Shown here: positions 42,514 through 51,501 of the stretch, piece by piece
Numbering within the stretch: the stretch's first letter is position 1
Layout: each line of letters opens with the position of its first letter
Program-made: the position numbers and the translations under genes
Source of the DNA: Geomonas silvestris
GTDB lineage: Bacteria; Desulfobacterota; Desulfuromonadia; Geobacterales; Geobacteraceae
NCBI RefSeq assembly: GCF_014193515.1
Contig: NZ_BLXX01000001.1
Coordinates: 186,001 to 250,000 of the forward strand
Length of the DNA: 64,000 bases
Reading direction: 5' to 3'
The notes under the pieces: model-generated
Told to the model about the DNA's origin: nothing
Databases searched by the model: none
What the model saw: the letters and a program-made list of their open reading frames with translations, nothing else

Positions 42514-44117
42514 GCCGGCTGCTGGCCGTGGCCGCGCTGCTCGTCCTGGTCGCCGCGTCCTTTCTGGCCGGCGCCTGGGTGAGCCATCGCGCAGCCCCCC
42601 AGGCCGGGGCCGCCGCGGGTCGCAAGGTCCTCTACTGGGTCGACCCGATGCACCCCTCCTACACCTCGGACAAGCCGGGGATAGCACCCGACTGCGGCAT
42701 GCCGCTCGAGCCGGTCTACGCCGACGGCAAGCCCGGCGGCGGAGGGAAGCAAGCGCTGCCGCCGGGGACCGTGCAGGTCTCGGCCGGCCAGCAGCAGCTT
42801 ATCGGGGTGAAGCTCGGGACGGTGGAGCGCAGCGGAGCGAACCAGACCCTGAGGCTCGCCGGCCGGGTGGTGCCTGACGAGCGGCGCACCTACGTGATCA
42901 ACGCGACCATCGACGGCTGGATCACCGGGGTGGGGGGCAACACCACCGGCTCCATCGTGAAAAAGGACGAGGTTTTGGCCACCTTCTACAGCTCCGAGTT
43001 CCTCTCGGCCGGCCAGGCGCTCATCTACGCCCTCACCTCCATGGACCGCTCCATGGGGACCAGCGCCGCCACCCAGGCCCAGAAGGACCAGATGCAGCAG
43101 TTCAACGTAAGTCTCAAGCAGTACCGCGATGCCCTGCGCAACCTGGGGATGGGCGATGTCCAGATCCAGCGCATGATAAAGACCCGCAAGTACATGGAGA
43201 ACGTGGACATCGCCTCGCCGGGGAGCGGCGTGGTGCTGGTCCGCAACGTCTCCCCCGGCCAGCGCTTCGAGCGCGGCAAGGAGCTCTACCGGATTGCGGA
43301 CCTCTCCCGGATCTGGGTGCTCGTCGACACCTACGGCGCCGAGGCGGACCAGATGAAGCCCGGCAGCACGCTGAAGGTCTCCCTCCCCAACCGCAACCTG
43401 AACTTCACCGGGAAGGTCTCCGCCACCCCCCCCGTTTTCGATCCCGCCAGCCGCACCCTGAAGGTCCGCGTCGAGGTCGACAACCCGCGCTACCTGTTGC
43501 GTCCCGACATGTTCGTGGACGTCGAGCTCCCCAACCGGTTCCCCAACCTCCTGGCAGTCCCCGCCGAGGCCCTTCTCGACTCCGGGCTCAAGAAGGTGGT
43601 CTACGTGGAGCGGGCTCCCGGCCAGTTCGAGCCGCGCGAGGTGGAGACCGGGAGGAGCTTCGGCGGGCGCGTGGAGATCATCTCCGGCCTCAAGGAAGGG
43701 GAGCGCATCGCGCTTTCCGGCACCTTCCTGCTCGACTCCGAGAGCCGGATGAAGACCGCGGCGGCCGGCATCGCGACGGTGGCGCACCAGGACCCGGTCT
43801 GCGGCATGTACGTCGACGAGGCGAAGGCGACGGCCGCCGGCCACCTGGCCCAGCGCGCGGGGGTCACCTACTACTTCTGCTCCGACGACTGCATGAACAA
43901 GTTCCTGAAAAACCCGGCCGGGAAAACGCTCCCCAGGCAGCCCATGGCCGCGCCCCCCGGCGCGGTAACGGATAAGCCGGGCGCCCAGGCCAAGGAGCAC
44001 AAGGAGCACCCGACGGCCCCGAAGGGGCGCGAACCGGAGCACCAGGGTCACCAGATGAGTGATGATATGGGCCGCACCATGGGCCATGACATGGGGCAGA
44101 TGGACCACAAGCCATGA
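42510..44117 (+). CDS. CusB-like efflux adaptor with HMBD and YHS domains
   Basis: A 535-residue periplasmic adaptor of a heavy-metal RND pump. After an N-terminal membrane anchor (about 3-22) there is a heavy-metal-binding domain (YWVDPMHPSYTSDKPGIA and PDCGMPLEPVY, about 41-70), then the membrane-fusion barrels and lipoyl hairpin typical of CusB (about 110-390). Unusually, a YHS domain follows (DPVCGMYVDEAKA, YYFCSDDCMNKF, about 430-465), and the C-terminus is His/Met-rich (HQMSDDMGRTMGHDMGQMDH). All are copper/silver-type ligand sets. It overlaps both neighbours by ATGA. No CusC-type channel is in the window. Confidence 0.91.
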   Translation: MSRLLAVAALLVLVAASFLAGAWVSHRAAPQAGAAAGRKVLYWVDPMHPSYTSDKPGIAPDCGMPLEPVYADGKPGGGGKQALPPGTVQVSAGQQQLIGVKLGTVERSGANQTLRLAGRVVPDERRTYVINATIDGWITGVGGNTTGSIVKKDEVLATFYSSEFLSAGQALIYALTSMDRSMGTSAATQAQKDQMQQFNVSLKQYRDALRNLGMGDVQIQRMIKTRKYMENVDIASPGSGVVLVRNVSPGQRFERGKELYRIADLSRIWVLVDTYGAEADQMKPGSTLKVSLPNRNLNFTGKVSATPPVFDPASRTLKVRVEVDNPRYLLRPDMFVDVELPNRFPNLLAVPAEALLDSGLKKVVYVERAPGQFEPREVETGRSFGGRVEIISGLKEGERIALSGTFLLDSESRMKTAAAGIATVAHQDPVCGMYVDEAKATAAGHLAQRAGVTYYFCSDDCMNKFLKNPAGKTLPRQPMAAPPGAVTDKPGAQAKEHKEHPTAPKGREPEHQGHQMSDDMGRTMGHDMGQMDHKP

Positions 44118-47100
44118 TAGACAGGGTCATCGAATTCTCGGCGCACAACCGCTTCCTGGTCCTCATCGTGGCGGCCGTCCTGGCCGTATGCGGCTGGTGG
44201 TCCCTGAAGCACCTCCCCCTGGACGCCATTCCCGATCTCTCCGACACCCAGGTGATCATCTACTCGCGCTGGGACCGCAGCCCGGACCTCATCGAGGACC
44301 AGGTCACCAACCCGATCGTCTCCTCGATGCTGGGCGCCCCGAAGGTGAAGACGGTGCGCGGCTTCTCCGACTTCGGCTACTCCTTCGTCTACGTGATCTT
44401 CGAGGAGGGGACCGACATCTACTGGGCCCGATCCCGGACGCTCGAGTACCTCTCCGCGGTGCAGCAGCGCCTCCCCCAGGGGGTGCGCACCGAACTCGGC
44501 CCCGACGCCACGGGGCTTGGCTGGGTGTTCCAGTACGCCCTGGTCGACACTACCGGGAGCCGCAGCCTGGCCGAGATCCGCTCCTACCAGGACTGGTACC
44601 TGCGCTACTACCTGAAGTCGGTCCCCGGCGTCGCCGAGGTGGCGCCGGTCGGTGGCTTCGTGCGCCAGTACCAGGTGAACGTCGACCCGAACCGGCTCCA
44701 GTCCTACCGGCTTTCCATCAACAAGGTGGTCGAGGCGGTGCGCGGCGGCAACGCCGAAAGCGGCGGGCGCTTGGTCGAGTTCGGCGGCACCGAGTACATG
44801 GTGCGCGGCCGCGGCTACGCGAAGAGCCTGGAGGACTTCGGCAACATCGTCGTCTCCGTGAACGAGGAGAGCGGCTCGCCCATCCGGGTCAAGGACGTAG
44901 GGACGGTGACCCTGGGACCCGACCTGCGCCGCGGCGTCGCCGACCTAAACGGCACCGGCGACGCGGTCTCCGGGATCGTGGTGATGCGCGAAGGGAGCAA
45001 CGCCCTCGAGGTGATCAACCGGGTCAAGGCGAAGCTGAAAGAGATCGAACCGGGGCTGCCGCACGGGCTCAAGGTGGTCCCCGTCTACGACCGCTCCGAC
45101 CTGATCCTCAGGGCGATCGACACCCTCAAGGGGACGCTGGTCGAGGTGATCCTCACCGTGATGCTGGTGATCGTGGTCTTTTTGTGGCACCCCCCTAGTG
45201 CGATCATCCCCGCCCTCACCATCCCCTGCGCCGTGCTGATCTCCTTCATCCCGCTTAGGATGATGGGGGTGAACGCCAACATCATGTCGCTTGGGGGGAT
45301 CGCCATCGCGATCGGTGCGCTGGTCGATGCCGCCATCGTCGTCGTGGAGCAGACCCACAAGAAGCTCGAGGCCTGGGAGGCCGGCGGGCGGGTGGGGGAC
45401 CAGCGGGCCATCGTGCTTGCCGCGCTGAAAGAGGTAGGCGGCCCGAGCTTCTTCGCCCTCCTGGTGATCGCGGTCGCCTTCCTCCCGGTCTTCGCCCTGG
45501 AGGCCCAGGAGGGGCGCCTCTTCAAGCCGCTCGCCTACACGAAGACCCTCGCCATGGCGGCCGCGGCCTTTCTGACCATCACCCTCGACCCGGCGCTGCG
45601 CGTCCTTTTGACCACCACGCGGCACTTCTCCTTCCGTCCGCGCCCCTTGAGCCGGCTCTTGAACGCAGTCACCGCCGCCCCCTTCAAGGACGAGCACCAA
45701 CACCCCGTGAGCCGCACCCTGATCCGGGTCTACGAGCCGGTGGTGCGCTGGGTCCTGAACCAGAAGCAGCTCGTCCTGGGGACCGCCCTGCTCCTCGTGC
45801 TCCTCACCGTGCCGCTCGCGCTCAAGCTGGGGAGCGAGTTCATGCCCCCCTTGGACGAGGGGAGCCTCCTCTACATGCCGACCACCATGCCCGGCATCTC
45901 CGTGGGGGAGGCCCAGAAACTCCTGCAGGTGACCGACCGGATCATCAAGGGTTTTCCCGAGGTGGACCAGGTGCTCGGCAAGGCGGGCCGCGCCGAGACC
46001 CCGACCGACCCCGCTCCGCTCTCGATGCTGGAAACGGTGATCATCCTGAAGCCGCGCGACCAGTGGCGGCCGGTCGAAACCTGGTACTCCGGGTGGGCGC
46101 CCGAGCCGCTCAAGAGGCTCTTGCGCCGCATCACCCCGGACCGGTTCTCCCAGGAGGAGCTGGTGGACCAGTTGAACCAGGCCCTGAAGATCCCCGGCGT
46201 CTCCAACGCCTGGACCATGCCGATCAAGGGGCGCATCGACATGCTGACCACCGGCATCCGCACCACCCTCGGGCTCAAGATCAGCGGTGCGAACCTGGTG
46301 GAGATGGAGCAGATCGGCGGCCAGGTGGAAGCGGCGCTCAGGCCGATCAAGGGTACCCGCAGCGTCTTTTCCGAAAGGACCGGCGGCGGCTACTTCCTGG
46401 ACATCACCTGGAACCGGGAGGAACTGGCGCGCTACGGGCTTAGTATCGACGAGGCGCAGTCCGTGCTGCAGAGCGCCATCGGCGGGGACAACGTGACCAC
46501 CTCGATCCAGGGGCGCGAGCGCTACCCGGTGAACGTGCGCTACCAGCGCGACTTCCGCACCGACCTCCCGGCGCTGCGCCGGGTCCTCGTACCGGTGGCC
46601 GGCGGCACCCGCCAGGTCCCCCTGGGAGAGCTCGCCGAGGTGAGCGTGGCAAGCGGCCCCTCCATGATCCGCAACGAGGACGGCCTTTTGACCGGCTACG
46701 TCTACGTCGACCTGCAGGGGCGCGACCCCCAGGGGTACATCGACGAGGCGGCACCGCTTTTGCGCAAGCAGGTGGAGCTCCCGCCGGGCTACGCCCTCTC
46801 CTGGAGCGGGCAGTACGAGGCGATGCAGCGCGTGAAGGAGCGGCTCGCCATGGTGGTCCCCGTGACGCTCTTGCTCATCATGGGGCTTTTGTACCTGAAC
46901 ACGAAGAGCCTGGTGAAGACCTCCCTCATCCTGTTGGCGGTCCCCTTCTCAGCGGTGGGCGCCGTCGTGCTCCTGTGGCTTTTGGGTTACCACCTGAGCG
47001 TCGGCGTCTGGGTGGGGCTCATCGCACTTTTGGGGGTCGATGCCGAGACCGGGGTATTCATGCTCCTCTACCTCGACCTTGCCTACCAGGAGGCCAAGAA

Positions 47101-47476
47101 GGCAGGGCGGCTGAACAGCCTGGCCGAGCTGCACGAGGCGATCGTCGAGGGGGCCGCCAAGAGGATCCGGCCCAAGTTCATGACCACCTCCACCATGTTC
47201 CTGGGGCTGTTGCCGGTCATGTGGGCGACCGGAAGCGGGGCCGACGTGATGAAACACATTGCGGCCCCCATGATCGGCGGCATCTTCACCTCGTTTTTGC
47301 TGGAGCTCTTGGTCTACCCGGCACTCTACGAGATCTGGAAGTGGCACTTCGAGCTTAAGGGTGCCGTCGCCAAGGCGACCCCGGCGGCAGAGGCGCTCAG
47401 CGCAGACGACCTGGTACTGGCTGCCATTGTCGGCCAGCCGCAACCTTCCGGAGGCAAGGATCCCGTAGGAGATTGA
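44114..47476 (+). CDS. CusA-like heavy-metal RND efflux pump
   Basis: A 1120-residue inner-membrane heavy-metal exporter of the HME-RND group. The N-terminus has VIEFSAHNRFLVLIVA and the conserved DAIPDLSDTQVII; later come the pore-domain region, VDAAIVVVEQTHKK with helix-4 Asp/Glu residues, GVDAETGVFMLLYLDLAY near helix 10, and PLAYTKTLAMAAAAFLTI. These match Cu/Ag-type (CusA/SilA) rather than multidrug pumps. With the adaptor just upstream (four-base overlap) it should move copper or silver out of the cell. The outer-membrane partner must be encoded elsewhere. Confidence 0.94.
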   Translation: MIDRVIEFSAHNRFLVLIVAAVLAVCGWWSLKHLPLDAIPDLSDTQVIIYSRWDRSPDLIEDQVTNPIVSSMLGAPKVKTVRGFSDFGYSFVYVIFEEGTDIYWARSRTLEYLSAVQQRLPQGVRTELGPDATGLGWVFQYALVDTTGSRSLAEIRSYQDWYLRYYLKSVPGVAEVAPVGGFVRQYQVNVDPNRLQSYRLSINKVVEAVRGGNAESGGRLVEFGGTEYMVRGRGYAKSLEDFGNIVVSVNEESGSPIRVKDVGTVTLGPDLRRGVADLNGTGDAVSGIVVMREGSNALEVINRVKAKLKEIEPGLPHGLKVVPVYDRSDLILRAIDTLKGTLVEVILTVMLVIVVFLWHPPSAIIPALTIPCAVLISFIPLRMMGVNANIMSLGGIAIAIGALVDAAIVVVEQTHKKLEAWEAGGRVGDQRAIVLAALKEVGGPSFFALLVIAVAFLPVFALEAQEGRLFKPLAYTKTLAMAAAAFLTITLDPALRVLLTTTRHFSFRPRPLSRLLNAVTAAPFKDEHQHPVSRTLIRVYEPVVRWVLNQKQLVLGTALLLVLLTVPLALKLGSEFMPPLDEGSLLYMPTTMPGISVGEAQKLLQVTDRIIKGFPEVDQVLGKAGRAETPTDPAPLSMLETVIILKPRDQWRPVETWYSGWAPEPLKRLLRRITPDRFSQEELVDQLNQALKIPGVSNAWTMPIKGRIDMLTTGIRTTLGLKISGANLVEMEQIGGQVEAALRPIKGTRSVFSERTGGGYFLDITWNREELARYGLSIDEAQSVLQSAIGGDNVTTSIQGRERYPVNVRYQRDFRTDLPALRRVLVPVAGGTRQVPLGELAEVSVASGPSMIRNEDGLLTGYVYVDLQGRDPQGYIDEAAPLLRKQVELPPGYALSWSGQYEAMQRVKERLAMVVPVTLLLIMGLLYLNTKSLVKTSLILLAVPFSAVGAVVLLWLLGYHLSVGVWVGLIALLGVDAETGVFMLLYLDLAYQEAKKAGRLNSLAELHEAIVEGAAKRIRPKFMTTSTMFLGLLPVMWATGSGADVMKHIAAPMIGGIFTSFLLELLVYPALYEIWKWHFELKGAVAKATPAAEALSADDLVLAAIVGQPQPSGGKDPVGD

Positions 47477-47505
47477 AAAGAAGAGTCGAGCATGAGGAAT
47501 GAGTC

Positions 47506-48057
47506 ATGGAATGGAAACGCTTAAGAAGCCTCGGATGTCTGTCACGCGGCCGACGCCTCGGCGCTGCCGCCCTGTCACTGTTTGCCTTCCTGGTTCTTGC
47601 CGGAACGCTCTCCCCTGCGGCCAGCGCCCGGACCCCGTTGCGGGTAGGCGATCCCCCGCCGGCGGTGAGCCTCCCCGACCTTGCGGGACACTCCCTGCGC
47701 ATCCCCGATGACGTGCGGGGCAAAGTTGTGGTGATCCACTTCTGGGCGGCAGGTTGCAGCTCCTGCAAAGAGGAGATGCCGGCCTTGGAGGGGTTGTACC
47801 GGAAATTTCAAAACCGGGGGCTGGCGGTTCTGGCGATCAACGTGGGGCAACCCCGCGCTGCGGTTAAGAGCTATCTCCAAGGTTTGGGGGTAAGCTACCC
47901 GATCTACCTGGACCAGGATGCCCGTGCGGCGCGCGAATACGAGGTAGTCGGCGTCCCGAAGACCGTGATTTTGGATCGCAGCGGGGTGGTGCGCTACAAG
48001 ATCCTGGGAAGCGCCACCGCCGCCTCCCTCACGAAGCTGGTGACGAGCCTTATGTAG
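47506..48057 (+). CDS. TlpA-like exported thioredoxin
   Basis: A 183-residue redoxin with a signal or membrane anchor (about 20-41) and a thioredoxin fold with active site WAAGCSSCKEE (about 81-85), cis-Pro region VGVPKTVILD. Such proteins keep periplasmic cysteines reduced, for example for cytochrome c maturation or copper-site assembly. It starts 30 bases after the CusA gene and may be co-transcribed, fitting a role in metal-stressed envelopes. Confidence 0.88.
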   Translation: MEWKRLRSLGCLSRGRRLGAAALSLFAFLVLAGTLSPAASARTPLRVGDPPPAVSLPDLAGHSLRIPDDVRGKVVVIHFWAAGCSSCKEEMPALEGLYRKFQNRGLAVLAINVGQPRAAVKSYLQGLGVSYPIYLDQDARAAREYEVVGVPKTVILDRSGVVRYKILGSATAASLTKLVTSLM

Positions 48058-48070
48058 CAAAAAAACCATG

Positions 48071-48224
48071 TTTGCCACGGAGGCACGGAGAGCACGGAGA
48101 AAACCTAATCTCCCACCAGGTTCGGCCTTTTGCGGTAACGCTCAAGGCCGAACCGGTTTTGAGGTGTTTAGTTTGTACCCGATTTGCCCCTTTCTCCGTG
48201 TTCTCCGTGCCTGCGTGGCGAAAT
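48071..48224. repeat. Nested palindromic repeat element
   Basis: An outer inverted repeat (TTTGCCACGGAGGCACGGAG... at 48071-48103 with its complement-like partner at 48190-48224, CTCCGTG units) encloses an inner perfect stem GGTTCGGCCTT (48119-48129) / AAGGCCGAACC (48144-48154). CCACGGAG-type repeats of this kind are dispersed in many bacterial genomes. The 48058-48321 gap has no gene. Confidence 0.85.
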
Positions 48225-48268
48225 AAAAAAAGGCGTCTGCAACCATCACGGTGCAGACGCCTTTGCAA
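48222..48268 (-). terminator. Terminator of the SseB-like gene
   Basis: AAAGGCGTCTGCA pairs with TGCAGACGCCTTT; on the minus strand a run of seven T follows. Confidence 0.9.
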
Positions 48269-48321
48269 TTCGGCAACTGTTTCGATGCGTGGGACCCCGG
48301 ACCGGGGTGCTCCACTTTTTA

Positions 48322-48750
48322 TCAGGCGCCCTTCCCTGCCGCCTGTTTCTCGCACTGCTGGACCACTTCCTTGAGCCAGGCGATCTCCTCGGGGATGAAC
48401 GGCTTGGCAAACTCGGTGTCCACGTTGAGCGCCCAGTGCAACGGATCTGCACTGGTGGCAGCCAGGACGTGCCCCGGCACCTCCACGTAGGTTGCCTCCT
48501 TCTTCGCCCAATCGTTCAGACGCTCCTGGGTGTCGAACAGCATGAGGTAGTCCTTCCCCTCGTACTCGAGGATAAGCGGCGCTACCCGCCCCTCACCCTC
48601 CTGGGCCGCAGCCTGCGTGGGATCCTGATCGTCCTCCCAGGTCGGCACAAAGAAGGTCGTGTTGAGGAAAAGGTCATAGTACTTGGATTGGCACTTGGGG
48701 TCGTCCATATTCTGGCGCAGTTCAACCAGCGCCTCATCGAGTTGGGTCAT
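48322..48750 (-). CDS. SseB-like protein
   Basis: A 142-residue soluble protein resembling the SseB N-terminal domain: NTTFFVPTWEDD, PLILEYEGKDYLMLFDTQERLNDWAKKEA and VEVPGHVLA in the expected order. SseB-type domains have unclear roles, sometimes linked to serine sensitivity or secretion. Single gene with its own strong terminator. Confidence 0.75.
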   Translation of the reverse strand: MTQLDEALVELRQNMDDPKCQSKYYDLFLNTTFFVPTWEDDQDPTQAAAQEGEGRVAPLILEYEGKDYLMLFDTQERLNDWAKKEATYVEVPGHVLAATSADPLHWALNVDTEFAKPFIPEEIAWLKEVVQQCEKQAAGKGA

Positions 48751-48935
48751 GGGATTCCTTTCTTAAGCTTTGGCCTTTCAAGGAAAGGGAAAAGGTGGCG
48801 TGGCGCTCGGCAAAGGTGCCAAACGGCCTTAGGTCGGTTCCACGTTCTACTACGAGAGAACCGGGGAAAGGCCGGGCGGCGCGTCGAACTCCCCCGGCAG
48901 GGTCCCTGGCACGGTAGCGGTATACGGCATTTTTG

Positions 48936-49805
48936 TCAAGCAAATCCCGGTGATTGCGCGGTTTGCCCCTCCTCGCGGGCCAACACGGTCACCAGCTTAC
49001 GGTAGCCGTCCTTCATGACCACGCGGGCCAGGGCAAGCGCCAGCGGGTTGATCTTGCAGTAGGCCGGCAGGGTCAAAAGCTTGCACCCCTTCTTCGACTT
49101 GGAGTTGTCCAGGGTCGGGACCCCGCTGGGGAGTCCTGCGAAGAAATAGCGGGCCTCGGTCTGCGCGGCGCCCTGGCGCAGTTCATGGGTGATGAAGTCC
49201 ACCACGTTGAGCTTCAGGCTCACGTCGTCCGAGAACAGGTTGTCGCCGAAGACGACGTCCTCCACCTGGTAGGAGGTCTCTACCGCACACAGCCTCCCCT
49301 CCAGGTAGATCCCCAGCTTGCAGATCTTCGGAAAGCGGTACAGGTTCTCGGCCCAGCTCCGGAAATTCTCCTTGACGATCCGCTCCTTCTTGTACCAGTA
49401 CCCGGTGCGCCGGTAGAAAACCTGGTACACCCGGTAGCCCGCCTCCACGAACTCCTCGAGATCGACGATCGGCCGTGCAGTGAAGCGGGAAAGGCTGTTG
49501 CGGGTGATCTTGCGCCGGCGGGAGCTCAGGGTGTCGAGGGAGTAGTTTTGGAGGTCGTCGTGGACGTGAAAGTTCATGGTGGCGGCGCTGGAGGTCTCCG
49601 GGGGTACCAGGTGCATCACCCCACCAAGGAGCGCCTTGGCGGGGTAGCGCCGGCTCCAGGGACTGATCTCGCGAAACAGGAAAAGGGGCAGGAAGAAGCA
49701 GGGGCGAGGCTCCATCCACCAGATGCCATCGACCTTCACCAGCTTGAGCCCCTCGCGCAGCCGGTAGCCGGCGTACTCATCCACGGTCATGGGTTCCCAA
49801 TGCAT
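48936..49805 (-). CDS. Conserved hypothetical protein
   Basis: A 289-residue soluble protein that I cannot assign. It is rich in aromatic and basic residues (for example YRVYQVFYRRTGYWYKKERI, KENFRSWAENLYRFP), with a middle stretch (EGRLCAVETSYQVEDVVFGD) and later KSKKGCKLLTLPAYCKINP. This pattern recalls acyltransferase-like folds but no motif is decisive. ATG 49805 follows GGAGG; upstream in-frame codons lack a ribosome site. No obvious operon partner. Confidence 0.68.
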   Translation of the reverse strand: MHWEPMTVDEYAGYRLREGLKLVKVDGIWWMEPRPCFFLPLFLFREISPWSRRYPAKALLGGVMHLVPPETSSAATMNFHVHDDLQNYSLDTLSSRRRKITRNSLSRFTARPIVDLEEFVEAGYRVYQVFYRRTGYWYKKERIVKENFRSWAENLYRFPKICKLGIYLEGRLCAVETSYQVEDVVFGDNLFSDDVSLKLNVVDFITHELRQGAAQTEARYFFAGLPSGVPTLDNSKSKKGCKLLTLPAYCKINPLALALARVVMKDGYRKLVTVLAREEGQTAQSPGFA

Positions 49806-50029
49806 AGCCCCTCCGTTTATTGGTTTTTTTAAACCTTTGAAGTATACTGGGGCCGCAATTCCTGTCCACCTAGGCGGCCAGGCTGGGGGCGATCGCACCA
49901 CGAAGGCCACCGGGGAAATCGGCGACATGATCGAGGAAACCCTGAGCGAGACCGAGGAAGGGGGCTTGAAGGGGCAACATCGTCCGAAAAGTAGTAATGA
50001 GAAAGCACAAGTAGACCAGCCTGGACGAG

Positions 50030-50066
50030 AAAAGCCCTACCATTGGCGATAGGGCTTTTCCTTTTT
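50030..50066. terminator. Bidirectional terminator
   Basis: AAAAGCCCTA (50030-50039) pairs with TAGGGCTTTT (50050-50059), flanked by T-rich sequence on both strands. It ends the secreted-protein gene at 50082. The rest of 49806-50029 shows no gene. Confidence 0.88.
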
Positions 50067-50081
50067 GTGACGGCTTGTTGT

Positions 50082-50720
50082 CTAGAACTTCTTCGGGAAC
50101 TGCTTGGAAAGACCGCCGGCCAGGGCATCGGCAATCATGTACATGTGGTCTTTCATCATCTCCCAGGTCTCGGCCTCAGCGGCGTAGTCCTTGGTCGCGA
50201 AGGCATCTATCTGCTGCATGTGATGAGCGCCGTGGGCAAAAAGAAGGCCAACCAGCGTATCCTTGGGCCAGTTCTTCGGGTTGGCCTGGTTCAGCAAGGT
50301 CGCGATCTCCGTGGCGTTCTCCTTGATCTTGGCGACCGCGGCGTCCTTCCCTGCCTGGTTCCCGGCGTAGGACGCCGTCATGTACTCTTTGATGGCGCCG
50401 TAGTGGCCTGCCAAAAGCCCGAACAGCTTGTCGGCAGCCGGTTTGCCGTAGAAGGGAAGGACGGCATCGGCGATACTCCGGGCGTTTTTGACCACGTTCT
50501 CCTCGGCGACCTTGGCGGCAGCCGTGTCACCCGCCTTGGTAGCGTACGCCACGTTGCGCACCCAGAAGATATGCCCCGTCCATAAATCGCGCAGCGCCAT
50601 TTTGGTTGCCACGAGCGTGGGAGACTCAGCCGCTCCCTGCCCCTTGGCGAGCGCCGGCGACACCGCCATGAGCAGCAGCGCCGACAGCATCAGGATAGTT
50701 TTAAAAGCATGCCGTAACAT
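50082..50720 (-). CDS. Secreted helical protein downstream of ECF sigma factor
   Basis: A 212-residue protein with a signal peptide (about 1-25, ending SPALA). The mature part is all-helical with His in GHIFWVRNV, GHYGAIKEYM and AHGAHHMQQID, resembling a four-helix bundle that could bind metal. No family recognised with confidence. It lies 70 bases downstream of the sigma factor gene on the same strand, so it is probably either its co-transcribed partner or its target. Confidence 0.75.
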   Translation of the reverse strand: MLRHAFKTILMLSALLLMAVSPALAKGQGAAESPTLVATKMALRDLWTGHIFWVRNVAYATKAGDTAAAKVAEENVVKNARSIADAVLPFYGKPAADKLFGLLAGHYGAIKEYMTASYAGNQAGKDAAVAKIKENATEIATLLNQANPKNWPKDTLVGLLFAHGAHHMQQIDAFATKDYAAEAETWEMMKDHMYMIADALAGGLSKQFPKKF

Positions 50721-50790
50721 GGTTATTCCTCCTCTGTACCAATGCCGGGGCAGTGTCAGCCCCCGGCATTTCTGTCTTCGGTCGGGCGCC

Positions 50791-51501
50791 TCACTCGGGG
50801 CGCCCTACCCTGCCAGCCAGTTCCAGCCGCTGCAGCACCCGGTAGACGATACGGTCGCACTTGACGCCGTCGAAGGAGAAGGCATCCCCTGCCGTCGAAT
50901 CGAACAATCCCAGGAGTTGCTGCTGCAGGATCTTCTTGGCCCGGTGGTACCGGGTCTTTACCGTATTAAGTTCCACCCCCAGGCACTCGGCCGTCTCCGC
51001 CAGCGACATCTCCTCGACGCCGCACATGATGAAAGCCATGCGGTAGGCCTCCGGAAGCGCGTCAATGGCGTTTTCCAGGATCCTGCGCATCTCTCCCCGG
51101 GCGGCGAGCAGCTCAGGGCTGGGTGGCGTGAAAGAAAGTTCAGCCATATAATTCGCCTCCTCGCTGCGAGTCGGGTCGTCGAAGGAAACACTCTCTCCGG
51201 AGCCGGCAGCTACGCGGCGCAGGCGCCCCAGCGCCTCGTGCACCGTGATCCTGGCGAGCCAGGCCGACAGCGGTCCCCTCCCCTGGTACTCGCCGAGCTT
51301 TTGGTAGGCGTGAACATAGGCGTCCTGTACCGCATCCTCTGCATCAGGGTCGTTTTGCAGAAGGCCGCGGGCGATGCGGTACAGGCGCCGGTTGTTCCTG
51401 CGCATGATCAGCTCGAAGCGGCGTGGATCTTCCTCCAGTACCTGCCGGACGATCTCCGCATCCGAAATTGCTGCTGTGTCGAAACCGCCGTTCCCCGTCA
51501 T
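50791..51501 (-). CDS. ECF-type RNA polymerase sigma factor
   Basis: A 236-residue sigma-70 family protein. Region 2 is DAEDAVQDAYVHAYQKL (about 64-80), preceded by RNNRRLYRIARGLLQ; region 4 is LPEAYRMAFIMCGVEEMSL then AECLGVELNTVKTRYHRAKKIL (about 150-200). The extra C-terminal 35 residues (after about 200) include CDRIVYRVLQRLE. ATG 51501 has GGAGG eight bases upstream. No anti-sigma factor gene is recognisable next to it. The downstream secreted protein may be part of its regulon. Confidence 0.93.
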   Translation of the reverse strand: MTGNGGFDTAAISDAEIVRQVLEEDPRRFELIMRRNNRRLYRIARGLLQNDPDAEDAVQDAYVHAYQKLGEYQGRGPLSAWLARITVHEALGRLRRVAAGSGESVSFDDPTRSEEANYMAELSFTPPSPELLAARGEMRRILENAIDALPEAYRMAFIMCGVEEMSLAETAECLGVELNTVKTRYHRAKKILQQQLLGLFDSTAGDAFSFDGVKCDRIVYRVLQRLELAGRVGRPE

